A stretch of 43,305 nucleotides of DNA, taken from positions 1-43,305 of the forward strand of contig JAJPKC010000082.1 in assembly GCA_021323955.1 (NCBI GenBank). The letters run 5' to 3'. The notes under the pieces are model-generated. The model made no database searches. It saw only the letters and a list, made by a program, of their open reading frames with translations, and had not been told where the DNA came from. A program made the position numbers and the translations under genes. Positions 32,937-42,424 of the stretch are shown here, piece by piece; position 1 is the first letter of the stretch; each line of letters begins with the position of its first letter. The stretch is from Oscillatoriales cyanobacterium Centralia_MAG_596 (GTDB lineage: Bacteria > Cyanobacteriota > Cyanobacteriia > Leptolyngbyales > Leptolyngbyaceae).

Positions 32937-33630
32937 AGTTCGATCGCGGTAAATCTATCTATTAAACCTAACAAATCCTGAAAATGTCTGGCTGCTTTGG
33001 GTCAAATGGATACACGTTCAGTTGCGTTTGGATGTGTTTAGGCGCTTTTATACTCAGAGATATAACAATTGAATTCAAGATTCTAAACACCATGAATTGC
33101 AGCGAGTATATCGATCTTCAAAGGCCGAATAAACAAAAATTTATACCTTGTAAATAAGTAGAAAGCATTCCATGATGGTTGATAGAGTTTGCTTGAGAAT
33201 GATTAGAAGTTAATGCAGGGATTTTGCGGGTAACTATTGGTTCTATTAACAGCGAAAGACTGAGCGATCGAACAATTCTTAATCGCCATTTGGGGAATGC
33301 TTCAACCTTCTCATGGCTATAGTCAGGCGTTCGGCGCTGCCTCAATACTGCTTGCAAAGGGCCGCTTTGAATCGACTCTTTTGTGGAGCGAAAAGGTACT
33401 TCTGATTGTTTCATACTGCAGGCTGTGCCGTTGCAGAAAGCCGCTTTTGGAACTGATTAATGAGCGCGATCGCGCGCTGTGCGTGGTCTGACTTGTTTTC
33501 AAATCGGCTCTTTCGATGGCTCTGGCTGATTGATGCGCAAACTGTTCTAGCCAATCTGGTTACAAGCGGCTTCATCCAGACCACGGATCACTTCAACCAT
33601 TTGTTTATTCAATCGGAGTGCAACGAACTC
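32937..33630. other. Long divergent regulatory region between the two-component genes and kdpA
   Basis: A 694-base region without a convincing gene, AT-richer than its neighbours. A rightward TATACT at about 33049 with a weak TTTGGA upstream is a possible kdp promoter, which would give a very long leader. The kdpA frame is open from 33460 but the upstream codons do not look like KdpA. I found no match to the c-di-AMP (ydaO) riboswitch core. The minus-strand frame at 33118-33414 was rejected. Confidence 0.45.
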
Positions 33631-35343
33631 ATGTTTCAAGGATGGCTCCAAATTGTATTGACGCTGCTGATTGTAGTAGCGATTACTCCCATTTTTGGGG
33701 GATATATAGCGCGGGTTTTTATGGGGCAGCGGACGCGGCTTGATGCTGTGTTAAACCCTGTAGAGCGCGGGATCTACAAGTTAAGCGGTGTCCTCGCTCA
33801 AGAAAATATGACGGGCTGGCAGTACGCACGGGCAATTCTGCTCAGTAATCTCGCTCAAAGTGTACTCGTCTTTGGCATCATTATGAGCCAGGGCTGGTTG
33901 CCACTGAATCCAACCCATCTCCCAGCACCGAGTTGGGACACGGCGCTACACACAACTGTTTCGTTTATCACGAATACGAACCAGCAGCATTACTCAGGTG
34001 AGACAACCTATAGTTATTTCACGCAGGTGTTGGCGCTGGGCTATCACTTCTTTGTGTCAGCGGGGACAGGGATTGCGGTGGCGATCGCCTTTATCCGGGG
34101 CATTACGGGTAGACCACTCGGAAATTTTTATGTGGATCTCACTCAGGCAATCACGCGCATCCTGCTGCCCCTTGGCATTGTGGGCGCAGTCCTGTTTATC
34201 GCAGCTGGAGTCCCTGAAACGCTGGCCGGGCCAGTTGTCTTGCCCACGCTAGAAAACCCGGCTATTAGTCAGGCGATCGCGCGGGGGCCTGTTGCCCATT
34301 TCGAGATCCTCAAGCAGCTAGGGGAGAATGGCGGCGGCTTTTTTGCCATCAACTCGGCTCATCCGTTCGAGAATCCGAACCCGTTTGTCAATCTGCTGCA
34401 GATTCTCGCCATGATTTCGGTGTCGGTGTCGATGATCTATGCCTATGGCAAGTTTGCCGACAACATGAAGCAAGCCTGGTTGCTCTTTGGTATGGTGGGC
34501 GCGATCTTTGTGGGGCTGATCATTATTTCTGGCATTGGCGAGTTCAACGGCAATCCAGCCGTGAATGCACTGCTGGGCAGTGTGCAGCCCAATCTGGAGG
34601 GCAAAGAGGTTCGGTTTGGTTGGGCGCAGTCCGTGCTGTTTGGCATCACGTCAACGGGAACCATGTGCGGAGCCGTCAATGCCTTTCTCGACTCCTTTAT
34701 GCCACCAGGCCATTTTTCGGTGCTGACGAACCTGTTCCTGCAAATTGTTTGGGGCGGTGAGGGCACTGGAACGGTCTACCTGTTTGTCTACGTCATCCTG
34801 GCTGTGTTTGTGACGGGGCTGATGGTGGGGCGGACGCCCGAATTTTTGGGGCGCAAGATCGAGAAACGTGAGGTTGTGCTGGCGAGTTTCATGATCTTGT
34901 TGATTCACCCGCTGTTTATTCTGCCTGCTGGTGCTGTAGCGCTTGCCTTCCCAGATCAACTGTCCGGCATTACCAATCCTGGCTTTCACGGCATTTCCCA
35001 GGTGATTTACGAGTATGCGTCTGCGGCGGCCAATAATGGGTCTGGGTTTGAGGGACTGGCCGACAGCCAACCAGCGGCCACAGGACTCTGGTGGAACCTG
35101 AGCACAGTCCCTAGCCTGCTGGGTGGGCGCTTTATTCCCATTACTTGCATGTTACTGCTGGCGGATAGCATGTCTCGCAAGCAGCCTGTGCCAATGACCA
35201 CGGGCACGTTGCGGACAGACACCTATCTGTTTACGGGCGTAACGGCGGGCGTGATTTTGATCATGGGCGCACTCACGTTCTTCCCGGTACTGGCGCTGGG
35301 GCCGATCGCCGAAGCCTTTCAAATTGCGAAGGGCATCAGCTAG
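33631..35343 (+). CDS. kdpA: K+-transporting ATPase subunit A (KdpA)
   Basis: 570 residues, the potassium-selective channel-like subunit of the Kdp pump, with about ten membrane helices. The start is placed at ATG 33631 because [20 protein letters not shown] aligns with the usual KdpA N-terminus; an open frame reaches 33460. The four selectivity-filter loops are visible: [46 protein letters not shown]-like ([13 protein letters not shown]) and [11 protein letters not shown]. Length matches the family. It is first in the operon, followed by kdpB after an unusually wide 155-base gap. Confidence 0.96.
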   Translation: MFQGWLQIVLTLLIVVAITPIFGGYIARVFMGQRTRLDAVLNPVERGIYKLSGVLAQENMTGWQYARAILLSNLAQSVLVFGIIMSQGWLPLNPTHLPAPSWDTALHTTVSFITNTNQQHYSGETTYSYFTQVLALGYHFFVSAGTGIAVAIAFIRGITGRPLGNFYVDLTQAITRILLPLGIVGAVLFIAAGVPETLAGPVVLPTLENPAISQAIARGPVAHFEILKQLGENGGGFFAINSAHPFENPNPFVNLLQILAMISVSVSMIYAYGKFADNMKQAWLLFGMVGAIFVGLIIISGIGEFNGNPAVNALLGSVQPNLEGKEVRFGWAQSVLFGITSTGTMCGAVNAFLDSFMPPGHFSVLTNLFLQIVWGGEGTGTVYLFVYVILAVFVTGLMVGRTPEFLGRKIEKREVVLASFMILLIHPLFILPAGAVALAFPDQLSGITNPGFHGISQVIYEYASAAANNGSGFEGLADSQPAATGLWWNLSTVPSLLGGRFIPITCMLLLADSMSRKQPVPMTTGTLRTDTYLFTGVTAGVILIMGALTFFPVLALGPIAEAFQIAKGIS

Positions 35344-35498
35344 GCGAACATGATCAGCCTCAACGCTGGTTGTGCACATCAGGCTACTGTAAAACGCTGC
35401 TGACATTGCCGCTCTGCAATCCGCACCATGCTGCATGGAGCCATTGTCTTCTCAGCCACCGAACTCACCTCCACACTACGTTCAAAGCGACGTGATTT

Positions 35499-37640
35499 AT
35501 GCAATCCAATCCCACTGCTACCCAGTCTGTCAGAAGCTCGCACGGCCCGCGTGATGCGCGCAGACACACCCCAAAAGTCAACACATCAGGGCTATATCAG
35601 CGGGCCATTAAAGAATCATTTGTCAAACTTGCGCCCCAGGTGCAAGTCCGGAACCCGGTCATGTTTGTGGTCTGGGTTGGCACGATCGTCACGTTTCTGT
35701 TGACGATCGACCCCAATCTGTTTGGGACGCTGCAAGCGAATGTCAACCAGCAACGACTGCTCAACGGTTTGATAACCTTTATTTTGCTGTTCACCATTGT
35801 CTTTGCCAACTTTGCGGAAGCGGTGGCGGAAGGTCGGGGTAAAGCACAGGCTGATGCGCTGCGATCGACCCGCTCCGACACCATCGCTCGCAAGCTCCTG
35901 CCTAATGGATCAGTTCAGGAGGTTAACTCCACAGAACTCCGACGGGGCGACCAGGTGAAGGTCATCGCGGGTGACATGATTCCCGCCGATGGTGAAGTTA
36001 TTGGCGGCATTGGTTCGGTTGATGAATCGGCCATCACGGGGGAATCAGCACCCGTGCTGAAACAGCCTGGAACCGATATTGCCAGTTCCGTCACAGGCGG
36101 TACGCGCCTGCTCTCGGATGAATTGACCCTGCGGATTACGGCTGATCCAGGGCAGGGGTTTATTGACCGCATGATTGCCCTGGTGGAAGGGGCAGAACGC
36201 ACCAAGACGCCGAATGAAATTGCGCTCACGGTGCTGCTGGCCGTGCTGACGCTTGTATTTCTCATTGTGGTCGCAAACATTCCCCCGATCGCGGGGTATA
36301 TTGCCAGTTTCCTGGCGACGGCGGTGAGTGATCAGGCCGCCAACAGTTTGCGGAATGGAGCCAGCGTAGCCATTATGGTGTCCCTGATTGTGGCGTTGAT
36401 TCCGACCACGATTGGGGGATTGCTGAGCGCGATCGGCATTGCGGGGATGGATCGGGTGGCGCAGTTTAACGTGATTGCAACCTCTGGACGTGCGGTTGAA
36501 GCCTGCGGCGACATCAATACCCTGGTGCTGGATAAGACGGGCACGATCACGCTCGGCAATCGTCTGGCCGCCGAATTTATTCCCGTCAATGGACACACGC
36601 TGGAGCAGGTTGCTCAGGCGTCGCTCAACGCCAGTGTCTTTGATGAAACGCCAGAGGGGCGATCGATCATTACGCTGGCAGAACGGACGGGTGCGAAAGT
36701 TGACTTTGATACCAGCAAAGCCGAAGGGGTAGAATTTTCCGCCAGAACGCGCATGAGCGGGACGGATCTGCATGGCAAAGAGATGCGGAAAGGGGCCGTG
36801 GATGCGATCAAGGGATTTGTGCGATCGCGTGGCGGTGCCGTCCCGGACGATTTGGATGCGGCTTACGAGCGGGTATCTAAACTCGGTGGCACACCGCTGG
36901 CTGTGTGCGAGGGCAATGATATTTACGGTGTGATTTATCTCAAAGACACCGTTAAACCGGGGATCAAAGAGCGGTTTGATCAACTCCGCCGGATGGGGGT
37001 TCGTACCGTCATGTTAACGGGCGACAACCGCATTACGGCCTCTGTAATCGCCGATGAAGCTGGGGTAGAAGACTTTATTGCTGAAGCCACTCCCGAAGAC
37101 AAAATCGATGTGATTCGCGCTGAACAGGCTAAAGGGAAACTGGTGGCGATGACCGGCGACGGCACCAATGATGCACCAGCGCTGGCTCAGGCAAACGTAG
37201 GACTGGCAATGAACTCAGGCACCCAGGCGGCTAAAGAAGCGGCGAACATGGTGGATCTGGATTCTGACCCGACCAAGTTGATTGACCTGGTGACGATCGG
37301 CAAACAGTTACTCATCACCCGTGGAGCCTTGACCACCTTTTCCATCGCCAACGACATCGCCAAATACTTTGCCATCATTCCCACGATCTTTGCCGCCGCT
37401 GGCATTGGCGCATTGAACATCATGGGATTGAAGAGCGCGAATTCTGCCATCATTTCGGCACTAATTTACAACGCGCTGATTATTCTGGTGCTGATTCCGC
37501 TGGCGCTCAAAGGGGTGCAGTTTAGACCCTTAACGGCAAATCAACTGCTGCGTCGCAATATGTTGATTTATGGCGTGGGTGGCGTGATTGCACCTTTTAT
37601 TGCCATCAAGCTTATTGATGTGCTGTTGCCGTTTTCTTGA
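35499..37640 (+). CDS. kdpB: K+-transporting P-type ATPase subunit B (KdpB)
   Basis: 713 residues, the catalytic P-type ATPase that energises KdpA. The N-terminal [20 protein letters not shown] leads to helices beginning at [20 protein letters not shown]. The actuator loop is [12 protein letters not shown]. The phosphorylation site is [28 protein letters not shown] lies in the nucleotide domain, and [20 protein letters not shown] is the hinge. Start is ATG 35499, giving a normal N-terminus; no strong ribosome-binding site is seen. The TGES serine that can be phosphorylated for inhibition in E. coli KdpB is present. Confidence 0.98.
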   Translation: MQSNPTATQSVRSSHGPRDARRHTPKVNTSGLYQRAIKESFVKLAPQVQVRNPVMFVVWVGTIVTFLLTIDPNLFGTLQANVNQQRLLNGLITFILLFTIVFANFAEAVAEGRGKAQADALRSTRSDTIARKLLPNGSVQEVNSTELRRGDQVKVIAGDMIPADGEVIGGIGSVDESAITGESAPVLKQPGTDIASSVTGGTRLLSDELTLRITADPGQGFIDRMIALVEGAERTKTPNEIALTVLLAVLTLVFLIVVANIPPIAGYIASFLATAVSDQAANSLRNGASVAIMVSLIVALIPTTIGGLLSAIGIAGMDRVAQFNVIATSGRAVEACGDINTLVLDKTGTITLGNRLAAEFIPVNGHTLEQVAQASLNASVFDETPEGRSIITLAERTGAKVDFDTSKAEGVEFSARTRMSGTDLHGKEMRKGAVDAIKGFVRSRGGAVPDDLDAAYERVSKLGGTPLAVCEGNDIYGVIYLKDTVKPGIKERFDQLRRMGVRTVMLTGDNRITASVIADEAGVEDFIAEATPEDKIDVIRAEQAKGKLVAMTGDGTNDAPALAQANVGLAMNSGTQAAKEAANMVDLDSDPTKLIDLVTIGKQLLITRGALTTFSIANDIAKYFAIIPTIFAAAGIGALNIMGLKSANSAIISALIYNALIILVLIPLALKGVQFRPLTANQLLRRNMLIYGVGGVIAPFIAIKLIDVLLPFS

Positions 37641-37746
37641 AAGACGTGAATCTCTGTAAGGGTAGGCACTGCCAAGCCCCTACGTGAAAAACCTGTCCTT
37701 ATTTGAATCGTTCCACCATTACATTCTGGCACTGCCATCACGCGCT

Positions 37747-38022
37747 ATGAAACCAATCCATTTACAACCGTATCGTTCGCAAGCCGTTGCTCAACTGCTG
37801 GAAGGGGTTTCCGAACTGTGGTCTGAGTGGCGCAGGCAAAAACTGCCGCTCTACCTGTTCCTGGGACTGTGCTTTAACCTGATTTTGGCACCAGCCGTCT
37901 TTGCCGCTACGGGTGGCGATCTATCACGGACACAATCCTATTGGCTGGGAGCGCTGGTTCTGGTCACGATCGCGCTTGTTATTTACCTCTTTTTCGTCAT
38001 GTTTGTACCGGAGAAATTCTAA
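37747..38022 (+). CDS. kdpF: Kdp small subunit, KdpF-like (cyanobacterial KdpG type)
   Basis: 91 residues from ATG 37747; a GTG at 37684 in the same frame is an alternative start. Two membrane helices are visible: LPLYLFLGLCFNLILAPAVF and YWLGALVLVTIALVIYLFFV, ending MFVPEKF. The second helix with its PEKF end resembles the 29-residue KdpF of E. coli, which stabilises the pump. Anabaena kdp operons have an extra gene called kdpG at this position. Its TAA overlaps the kdpC ATG (TAATG), so translation is coupled. Confidence 0.8.
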   Translation: MKPIHLQPYRSQAVAQLLEGVSELWSEWRRQKLPLYLFLGLCFNLILAPAVFAATGGDLSRTQSYWLGALVLVTIALVIYLFFVMFVPEKF

Positions 38023-38687
38023 TGAGTGTTGCACGCGAGGCCGGTAGAGCCATTCGATCTACCCTGGTGCTTTGGGTGATTACCGCGATCGCCTATCCAC
38101 TGATTATGCTTGCCTTTGGTCAGATTGTTTTTCCCTTTCAGGCCAATGGGAGCTTACTGAAAAATGCCAAGGGCGATGTCATTGGTTCGGCGCTGATTGG
38201 TCAACCCTTTACGTCGGATAAGTACTTCAACAGCCGACCCAGCACAACCAGCTACAGTACCGCCGACCCTGGCAAAGACAAAGATGGCAAACCGCTCGAC
38301 ACAGCGGGTGTGCTCAGTACAGGTGTGTCTGGTGCCAGCAACCTGGCTCCCAGCAATCCCGCTCTGCTGGATCGCATCAAAGGGAAGTCTGATCCCGATC
38401 CCAGCAAGGCGATCGCGGGCGATCTTCCCAGGCTGCAAAAAGCAGGCGTGAAACCGACTGCCGATCTGCTCTACACTTCTGGCTCCAGCCTTGACCCGCA
38501 TATTACGCCAGACGGTGCCAGAGCCCAAATCGATCGGGTCGCTAAAGCACGTGGACTACAGGCATCGCAACTGGAGGATCTGATTAACCGGAACACCGAT
38601 GGTCGCTTCTTAGGCATTTGGGGTGAACCAGGTGTGAATGTGCTGAAGCTAAATCTAGCACTGGATGCGCTGAAGCCTGCCAGTTGA
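38022..38687 (+). CDS. kdpC: K+-transporting ATPase subunit C (KdpC)
   Basis: 221 residues starting at ATG 38022, overlapping the kdpF stop by one base. One N-terminal membrane helix (STLVLWVITAIAYPLIMLAF) is followed by the soluble KdpC domain. Family motifs include IGSALIGQPFTSDKYFNSRP, LYTSGSSLDPHITPDGA and RFLGIWGEPGVNVLKLNLAL. KdpC acts as a chaperone-like subunit between KdpA and KdpB. The segment STTSYSTADPGKDKDGKPLD and following residues form a longer insertion than in E. coli KdpC. It is the last kdp gene; no KdpD or KdpE follows, and a strong hairpin closes the operon. Confidence 0.96.
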   Translation: MSVAREAGRAIRSTLVLWVITAIAYPLIMLAFGQIVFPFQANGSLLKNAKGDVIGSALIGQPFTSDKYFNSRPSTTSYSTADPGKDKDGKPLDTAGVLSTGVSGASNLAPSNPALLDRIKGKSDPDPSKAIAGDLPRLQKAGVKPTADLLYTSGSSLDPHITPDGARAQIDRVAKARGLQASQLEDLINRNTDGRFLGIWGEPGVNVLKLNLALDALKPAS

Positions 38688-38713
38688 GTATCCCTGGAAT
38701 TCACGTCGATGCC

Positions 38714-38753
38714 ATCGCTATCAGCCGATTTCAGTCGGTTGATAGCGATATTT
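38714..38753 (+). terminator. Terminator of the kdp operon
   Basis: ATCGCTATCAGCCGA (38714-38728) pairs with TCGGTTGATAGCGAT (38735-38749) over 15 positions, with one G-U pair and a 6-base loop. It is followed by ATTTACATAATTCTTT, a modest T-rich tail. It begins 27 bases after the kdpC stop. Confidence 0.75.
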
Positions 38754-38830
38754 ACATAATTCTTTCTCCAATCACGCTAAATTGAAGTCTTCTCAGCGTC
38801 GAGAGAGCACGGTAGCCGTAGAGGAGAAGG

Positions 38831-39169
38831 TTGGTGGGAAAAGGGTTTGCATTATTAATTTTATTCATCGCCGCTGTTCTGGAAGCTGGGGGCGATGCGT
38901 TGGTTCGAACTGGACTGCACAGTTCAACGTTAGCCAAACGAGTGGAGTTTATTCTCCTCGGTGGCATTGTTTTGTTGAGTTATGGATTAGTGGTAAACCT
39001 GCCGAACTGGGACTTTGGACGGTTGCTAGGGATTTATGTCACCTTATTCTTTCTCGTCGCTCAACTGATTAATTATTTTGGCTTTGGGCAAAAGCCTGGT
39101 CTGCCAATTTTAGTGGGTGGTGCGTTGATCGTTGGGGGCGGACTGGTGATCTCGTTTTGGAGAAGTTAG
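38831..39169 (+). CDS. Small four-helix membrane protein, YnfA/SMR-like
   Basis: 112 residues from GTG 38831, with GGAGAAGG about 6 bases upstream. Four hydrophobic helices are evident: FALLILFIAAVLEAGGDALV, VEFILLGGIVLLSYGLVVNL, LLGIYVTLFFLVAQLINYFG and LPILVGGALIVGGGLVISFW. A conserved-looking Glu sits in helix 1 (AVLEAGGDAL), the position used for proton coupling in SMR transporters. Size and layout fit the UPF0060/YnfA branch of the SMR-like superfamily, though similarity is distant. Its stop abuts the next gene's GTG, so it heads a three-gene operon. Confidence 0.6.
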   Translation: MVGKGFALLILFIAAVLEAGGDALVRTGLHSSTLAKRVEFILLGGIVLLSYGLVVNLPNWDFGRLLGIYVTLFFLVAQLINYFGFGQKPGLPILVGGALIVGGGLVISFWRS

Positions 39170-39658
39170 GTGAGTGTCAAGGTCTTCGTGTGGTTACCGA
39201 AAGGTGGCAACGTCGGTCATTCTTCGATGCAGGTCGGCGATCGAACGTACATTAGCTTTTGGCCGGGACATGGTCGCAAAGGATTTGTTCGCAGCGCCAT
39301 CCGAAAAATGACAATGAATGTAAAGCGTCGCCCTTTTTACCGGGACTATGCGGCGGATTGTGATGCTGAAGGCTTTGACCCGATCGTGGTGGAACTGAAT
39401 ACACTGGATGAAATAGCCATTCAAACCTATTGGGAGAAGGTACAGGCGAGTGAGTTAAATTATGAATTGACGGAGTTTAACTGCTCAACCATCATCGCAA
39501 ACGCGCTCTACCTGGGTTCGGCATTGCAGCCATCCTTTCAGCCATTGGCAGAGATTGATCAATACGTGGGTTTAGGCATTCCATTGGGGCAAGTGGAAGC
39601 CTGGGAACCAAAATATATTCTGCAATATGCCAGGGAAATCAAGCGACGGCAGGGATGA
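39170..39658 (+). CDS. Putative permuted papain-like (NlpC/P60-related) hydrolase or acyltransferase
   Basis: 162 residues, GTG start directly after the preceding stop. Near the N-terminus is GNVGHSSMQVGDRTYISFWP, and near the C-terminus ELTEFNCSTIIANALYLG. The His-first, Cys-later order (H in VGHSSM, C in FNCST) matches circularly permuted papain-like folds (LRAT/YiiX-type), where the pair is the catalytic dyad. The YISFWP motif also recurs in permuted NlpC/P60-like domains of bacterial toxins. It has no signal peptide and is probably cytoplasmic. The stop overlaps the start of the deacetylase-family gene. The fold call is moderate; the substrate is unknown. Confidence 0.55.
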   Translation: MSVKVFVWLPKGGNVGHSSMQVGDRTYISFWPGHGRKGFVRSAIRKMTMNVKRRPFYRDYAADCDAEGFDPIVVELNTLDEIAIQTYWEKVQASELNYELTEFNCSTIIANALYLGSALQPSFQPLAEIDQYVGLGIPLGQVEAWEPKYILQYAREIKRRQG

Positions 39659-40629
39659 TGGCAACCACACCATTCCAGCCCAGAGTCATCTACTCACCGG
39701 GCTATGACATTCACTTTCTAGGACTGGAAAAGCTGCACCCATTTGATAGCTGCAAGTACAGCCGTGCCTGGAATGTATTGCTGGATCGCTGGGGCGATCG
39801 CATCCAGTCGCTTTGCATCACCCCCACGGATCCAGCGCCAGTGGACATGCTGCGAATGGTGCATACCGACGATCATTTAGCGCAACTGGGGCGATCGCGT
39901 TACGTGGCGAGCGCGTTGGAGTTAGATTCACTCAGATTCTTGCCCGCTGGAATTTTGGACAGCCGCGTTTTGCGACCCATGCGGCTGGCCACCATGGGCA
40001 CAGTCATCGCCGCCCAAACGGCCTTAAACACCGGGATTGCCATTAATCTGTCTGGTGGCTATCACCATGCCAGCCAGGATCGTGGCGAGGGATTTTGTGT
40101 TTACTCCGATATTGCGATCGCGATCGCCGTGCTGCGCCAGTCGCAAGCCATTACAGCCGATGATTCGGTCGTCATCATTGATCTGGATGCGCATCAAGGA
40201 AATGGCTTAGCGCGGATTTTCCATCAAGACGCTACTGTGCACATTCTGGATATGTACAATCGAGATATCTATCCCCACGATGCTTGGGCCGCAAACCGGA
40301 TCAACTGTGCTCTGCCATTGACTTCTGGGACGCGGGATGAGCGGTATCTCCGTGTGTTGCAGGGAGCGTTACCAGTGTTTTTGCAAACGATTCCTCAGCC
40401 TCAAATTGCCTTCTACAATGCTGGTACGGATATTTATGAGCAGGATCCGCTGGGACGGTTGAGTGTATCGCAACAGGGGATTTTAGCGCGCGATCGCTTC
40501 GTCTTTCAGACCCTTACAAACGCTGGTATTCCGTGGGTGATGGTTCTTAGTGGTGGTTATACGCAAGAGAGCTATCAACTGGTTGCCGATAGCGTTGCCG
40601 ATGTATTGCAAACCTGGGGGCGAATCTAA
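39655..40629 (+). CDS. Histone deacetylase superfamily amidohydrolase (AcuC/acetylpolyamine-type)
   Basis: 324 residues. The arginase/deacetylase-fold active site is complete: tandem His in LSGGYHHASQDRGEGFCVYS, zinc ligands Asp and His in IDLDAHQGNG, third ligand Asp in NAGTDIYEQDPLGRL, and catalytic Tyr in LSGGYTQES. Bacterial members remove acetyl groups from polyamines, lysines or small molecules; the sequence resembles HDAC11-like class IV enzymes in its short loops. It overlaps the preceding gene by 4 bases (ATGATG start). Only one base separates its stop from the convergent pentapeptide gene. Confidence 0.92.
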   Translation: MMATTPFQPRVIYSPGYDIHFLGLEKLHPFDSCKYSRAWNVLLDRWGDRIQSLCITPTDPAPVDMLRMVHTDDHLAQLGRSRYVASALELDSLRFLPAGILDSRVLRPMRLATMGTVIAAQTALNTGIAINLSGGYHHASQDRGEGFCVYSDIAIAIAVLRQSQAITADDSVVIIDLDAHQGNGLARIFHQDATVHILDMYNRDIYPHDAWAANRINCALPLTSGTRDERYLRVLQGALPVFLQTIPQPQIAFYNAGTDIYEQDPLGRLSVSQQGILARDRFVFQTLTNAGIPWVMVLSGGYTQESYQLVADSVADVLQTWGRI

Positions 40630-40630
40630 A

Positions 40631-41824
40631 TCAGTCGTGTTTGCAGGACTCCCGTTGTCGCATCCCGCTTTTAGCCGGATTAAACGCTGTGCTAAATTCC
40701 GTTTTTTCATCGTAGTAAGCACCGCGTACGCGAGCATCAGTCAACTTTGTGCGGTATAAGTTTGCCCCGGACAGATTTGCACCTTCTAAATTAGCGTCTT
40801 TGAGTTCAGCCCCAAATAACCGTGCGCCCGTTAAGTCTGCACCCTGCAAATCTGCACCCATCAAATTTGCCTCTCGCAAATCAGCCGAGTGTAAGATCGA
40901 TTGGGTCAGGTTGGCGTGTTGTAGCGTCGCGCCAAAGAGGTCTGAATCCCTCAGTACAGCCTGCTCCAGATCGGCGCTCAGCAGATTTGCAGCCAATAGA
41001 TTGGCTCGAGTCAGGGTTGTTTTAACTAGCTGTGCTTTACTCAAGTCAGCTTTCCTCAAATTGGCAACTGTCAAGTCTGCACCTAGCAGGTTGGACTGAC
41101 TCAAGTTGGCATTCTCCAGGTTTGCGCGTATTAACAGTGCCCCTTGTAGATGGGTGTCGGACAGATCGGCTGCACTCAAATTGGCGTCTGCAAGCCGAGC
41201 CGCTGCCAGTTTCGCTTTGCTCAAGATGGCTTTGTGCAAATTGGCATTGCTCAATTCAGCCTTTGTCAAATCGGCTCGGGTCAAATTAGCTCGCTGCAAC
41301 ATGGCTCCCGTCAGGATAGTCGCCGTGAGGACTGCCTCAATCAATTCAGCCTGGGTTAGGTCAGCCTCCTCCAGGTTCGCATGACTCAAATTGGCACGAT
41401 TGAGCTTGGCTTGACTGAGGTCACAGCGCTTTAGAATGGCACGTTCCAAACTGGCTTCGCTGAGGTTTGCAACGACGAGACTGGCACCATTCAAATCTGC
41501 TTCGTATAAGTTGGCTTGATATAAATTTGTTCGATCTAATCGAGCACTGCTTAAATTTGCCCGGACGAGATCGGTTTCGCTCAAGTCTGCGATCGACAGC
41601 ACCGCCCCACTCAAAATCGCCTTAAACAGAACGGCTTTGCTTAAATTTATGCCTGCTAGCTGAGCGGCTCTTAGATCGGCTTCCCATAGGTTGGCCGAGG
41701 CAAAATCTTTTTTCCCAGCCGTGTATCCGTCCAGCAACTCTACAACACTCTGAATCGGTGCTTTGGGGGGTTGTTTAGGCATAAACACGCCGTATTTCCG
41801 CCTCTCTATCATAGGTGCTGCCAT
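40631..41824 (-). CDS. Long pentapeptide-repeat protein
   Basis: 397 residues. After an N-terminal segment (PIQSVVELLDGYTAGKKDFA), about 60 consecutive A(N/D)Lxx-type pentapeptides run from near residue 48 to 365, for example ANLSEASLERAILKRCDLSQ. These should form a right-handed quadrilateral beta helix of about 15 coils without breaks. The C-terminal cap VRGAYYDEKTEFSTAFNPAK is conserved in cyanobacterial members. The start could be the Met 14 codons later. Function of most cyanobacterial pentapeptide proteins is unknown; some mimic DNA. The repeat gives long shadow frames on the other strand. It faces the deacetylase gene head-on. Confidence 0.92.
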   Translation of the reverse strand: MAAPMIERRKYGVFMPKQPPKAPIQSVVELLDGYTAGKKDFASANLWEADLRAAQLAGINLSKAVLFKAILSGAVLSIADLSETDLVRANLSSARLDRTNLYQANLYEADLNGASLVVANLSEASLERAILKRCDLSQAKLNRANLSHANLEEADLTQAELIEAVLTATILTGAMLQRANLTRADLTKAELSNANLHKAILSKAKLAAARLADANLSAADLSDTHLQGALLIRANLENANLSQSNLLGADLTVANLRKADLSKAQLVKTTLTRANLLAANLLSADLEQAVLRDSDLFGATLQHANLTQSILHSADLREANLMGADLQGADLTGARLFGAELKDANLEGANLSGANLYRTKLTDARVRGAYYDEKTEFSTAFNPAKSGMRQRESCKHD

Positions 41825-41884
41825 GTGGACTGAGTGTACTCAACAGCACCAGAAGTCACCAATAGACCCACTCTTTGCGAATGA

Positions 41885-42424
41885 TTAGTTGGGAATGCTT
41901 TGAGTTGTGAGAATCCGTTCAGCGCAGCGAATCTCGCGATCGGTGCCGGTTACGACCAGCAGGTAATTTCCATTGGACAACTGCTCGTTATACGCCTGGA
42001 CTTGCTTTTCGGTGAGTCCAAGACCGACTAAAGCGCCAATTACTCCACCAGCCGCGGTACAGATGCCTCCACTTACCAGGGTAAACATGAAAGCGCTGGT
42101 CATGGCAATTTGGCCGACTCCAGGCAGCGCTAAAATTCCCAGCCCTAGAAGAACGCCGGTAGCACCGCCCAAAACGTTACCGGCTACCAACCCCTGCTTT
42201 AGTCCCAGTCCTGTGCCCGCGATCGCGCCCGCTTTTGCCTGGTCAATCAACCGAACAGGTTCGCTCGCCTTGCTGTTTAGTTCATAGCCTGACAGATCGG
42301 CCCCAAACAAAAACACCTTTGGTAAGGGAAATCCTCCCAGGACAAGCTGATCAAGCCCTTGGCCAGCGGCCTCCAGTTCAGAAAATGTGCCAACAGCACG
42401 ACTATGTTGATTGAAAAACATCAC
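41885..42424 (-). CDS. YflT-like stress protein with glycine-zipper membrane region
   Basis: 179 residues. The N-terminal MMFFNQHSRAVGTFSELEAA and LDQLVLGGFPLPKVFLFGAD resemble the YflT/general-stress 17M domain. A glycine-rich hydrophobic core follows (AGAIAGTGLGLKQGLVAGNV; GGATGVLLGLGILALPGVGQ; GICTAAGGVIGALVGLGLTE), typical of glycine-zipper membrane segments. A C-terminal ferredoxin-like stretch (NGNYLLVVTGTDREIRCAER) ends it. Such proteins are common in cyanobacteria and induced by stress in Bacillus relatives. The role is unknown. It lies 60 bases upstream of the pentapeptide gene on the same strand, so they may be co-transcribed. Confidence 0.7.
   Translation of the reverse strand: MMFFNQHSRAVGTFSELEAAGQGLDQLVLGGFPLPKVFLFGADLSGYELNSKASEPVRLIDQAKAGAIAGTGLGLKQGLVAGNVLGGATGVLLGLGILALPGVGQIAMTSAFMFTLVSGGICTAAGGVIGALVGLGLTEKQVQAYNEQLSNGNYLLVVTGTDREIRCAERILTTQSIPN

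Noticed and set aside
33118-33414. 98-codon minus-strand ORF in the kdp upstream region
   Set aside because: No ribosome-binding site, irregular composition and no recognisable domain.
32937-33630. c-di-AMP (ydaO) riboswitch before kdpA
   Set aside because: The conserved GGGGGACCC and CCGACAG-like core elements are absent.
35428-35703. 91-codon ORF overlapping the kdpB start
   Set aside because: It runs out of frame through conserved KdpB N-terminal codons and has no family similarity.
40749-41384. Several plus-strand ORFs within the pentapeptide gene
   Set aside because: They are antisense shadows created by the 15-base periodicity of the pentapeptide codons; residues are low-complexity Ser/Ala/Cys strings.
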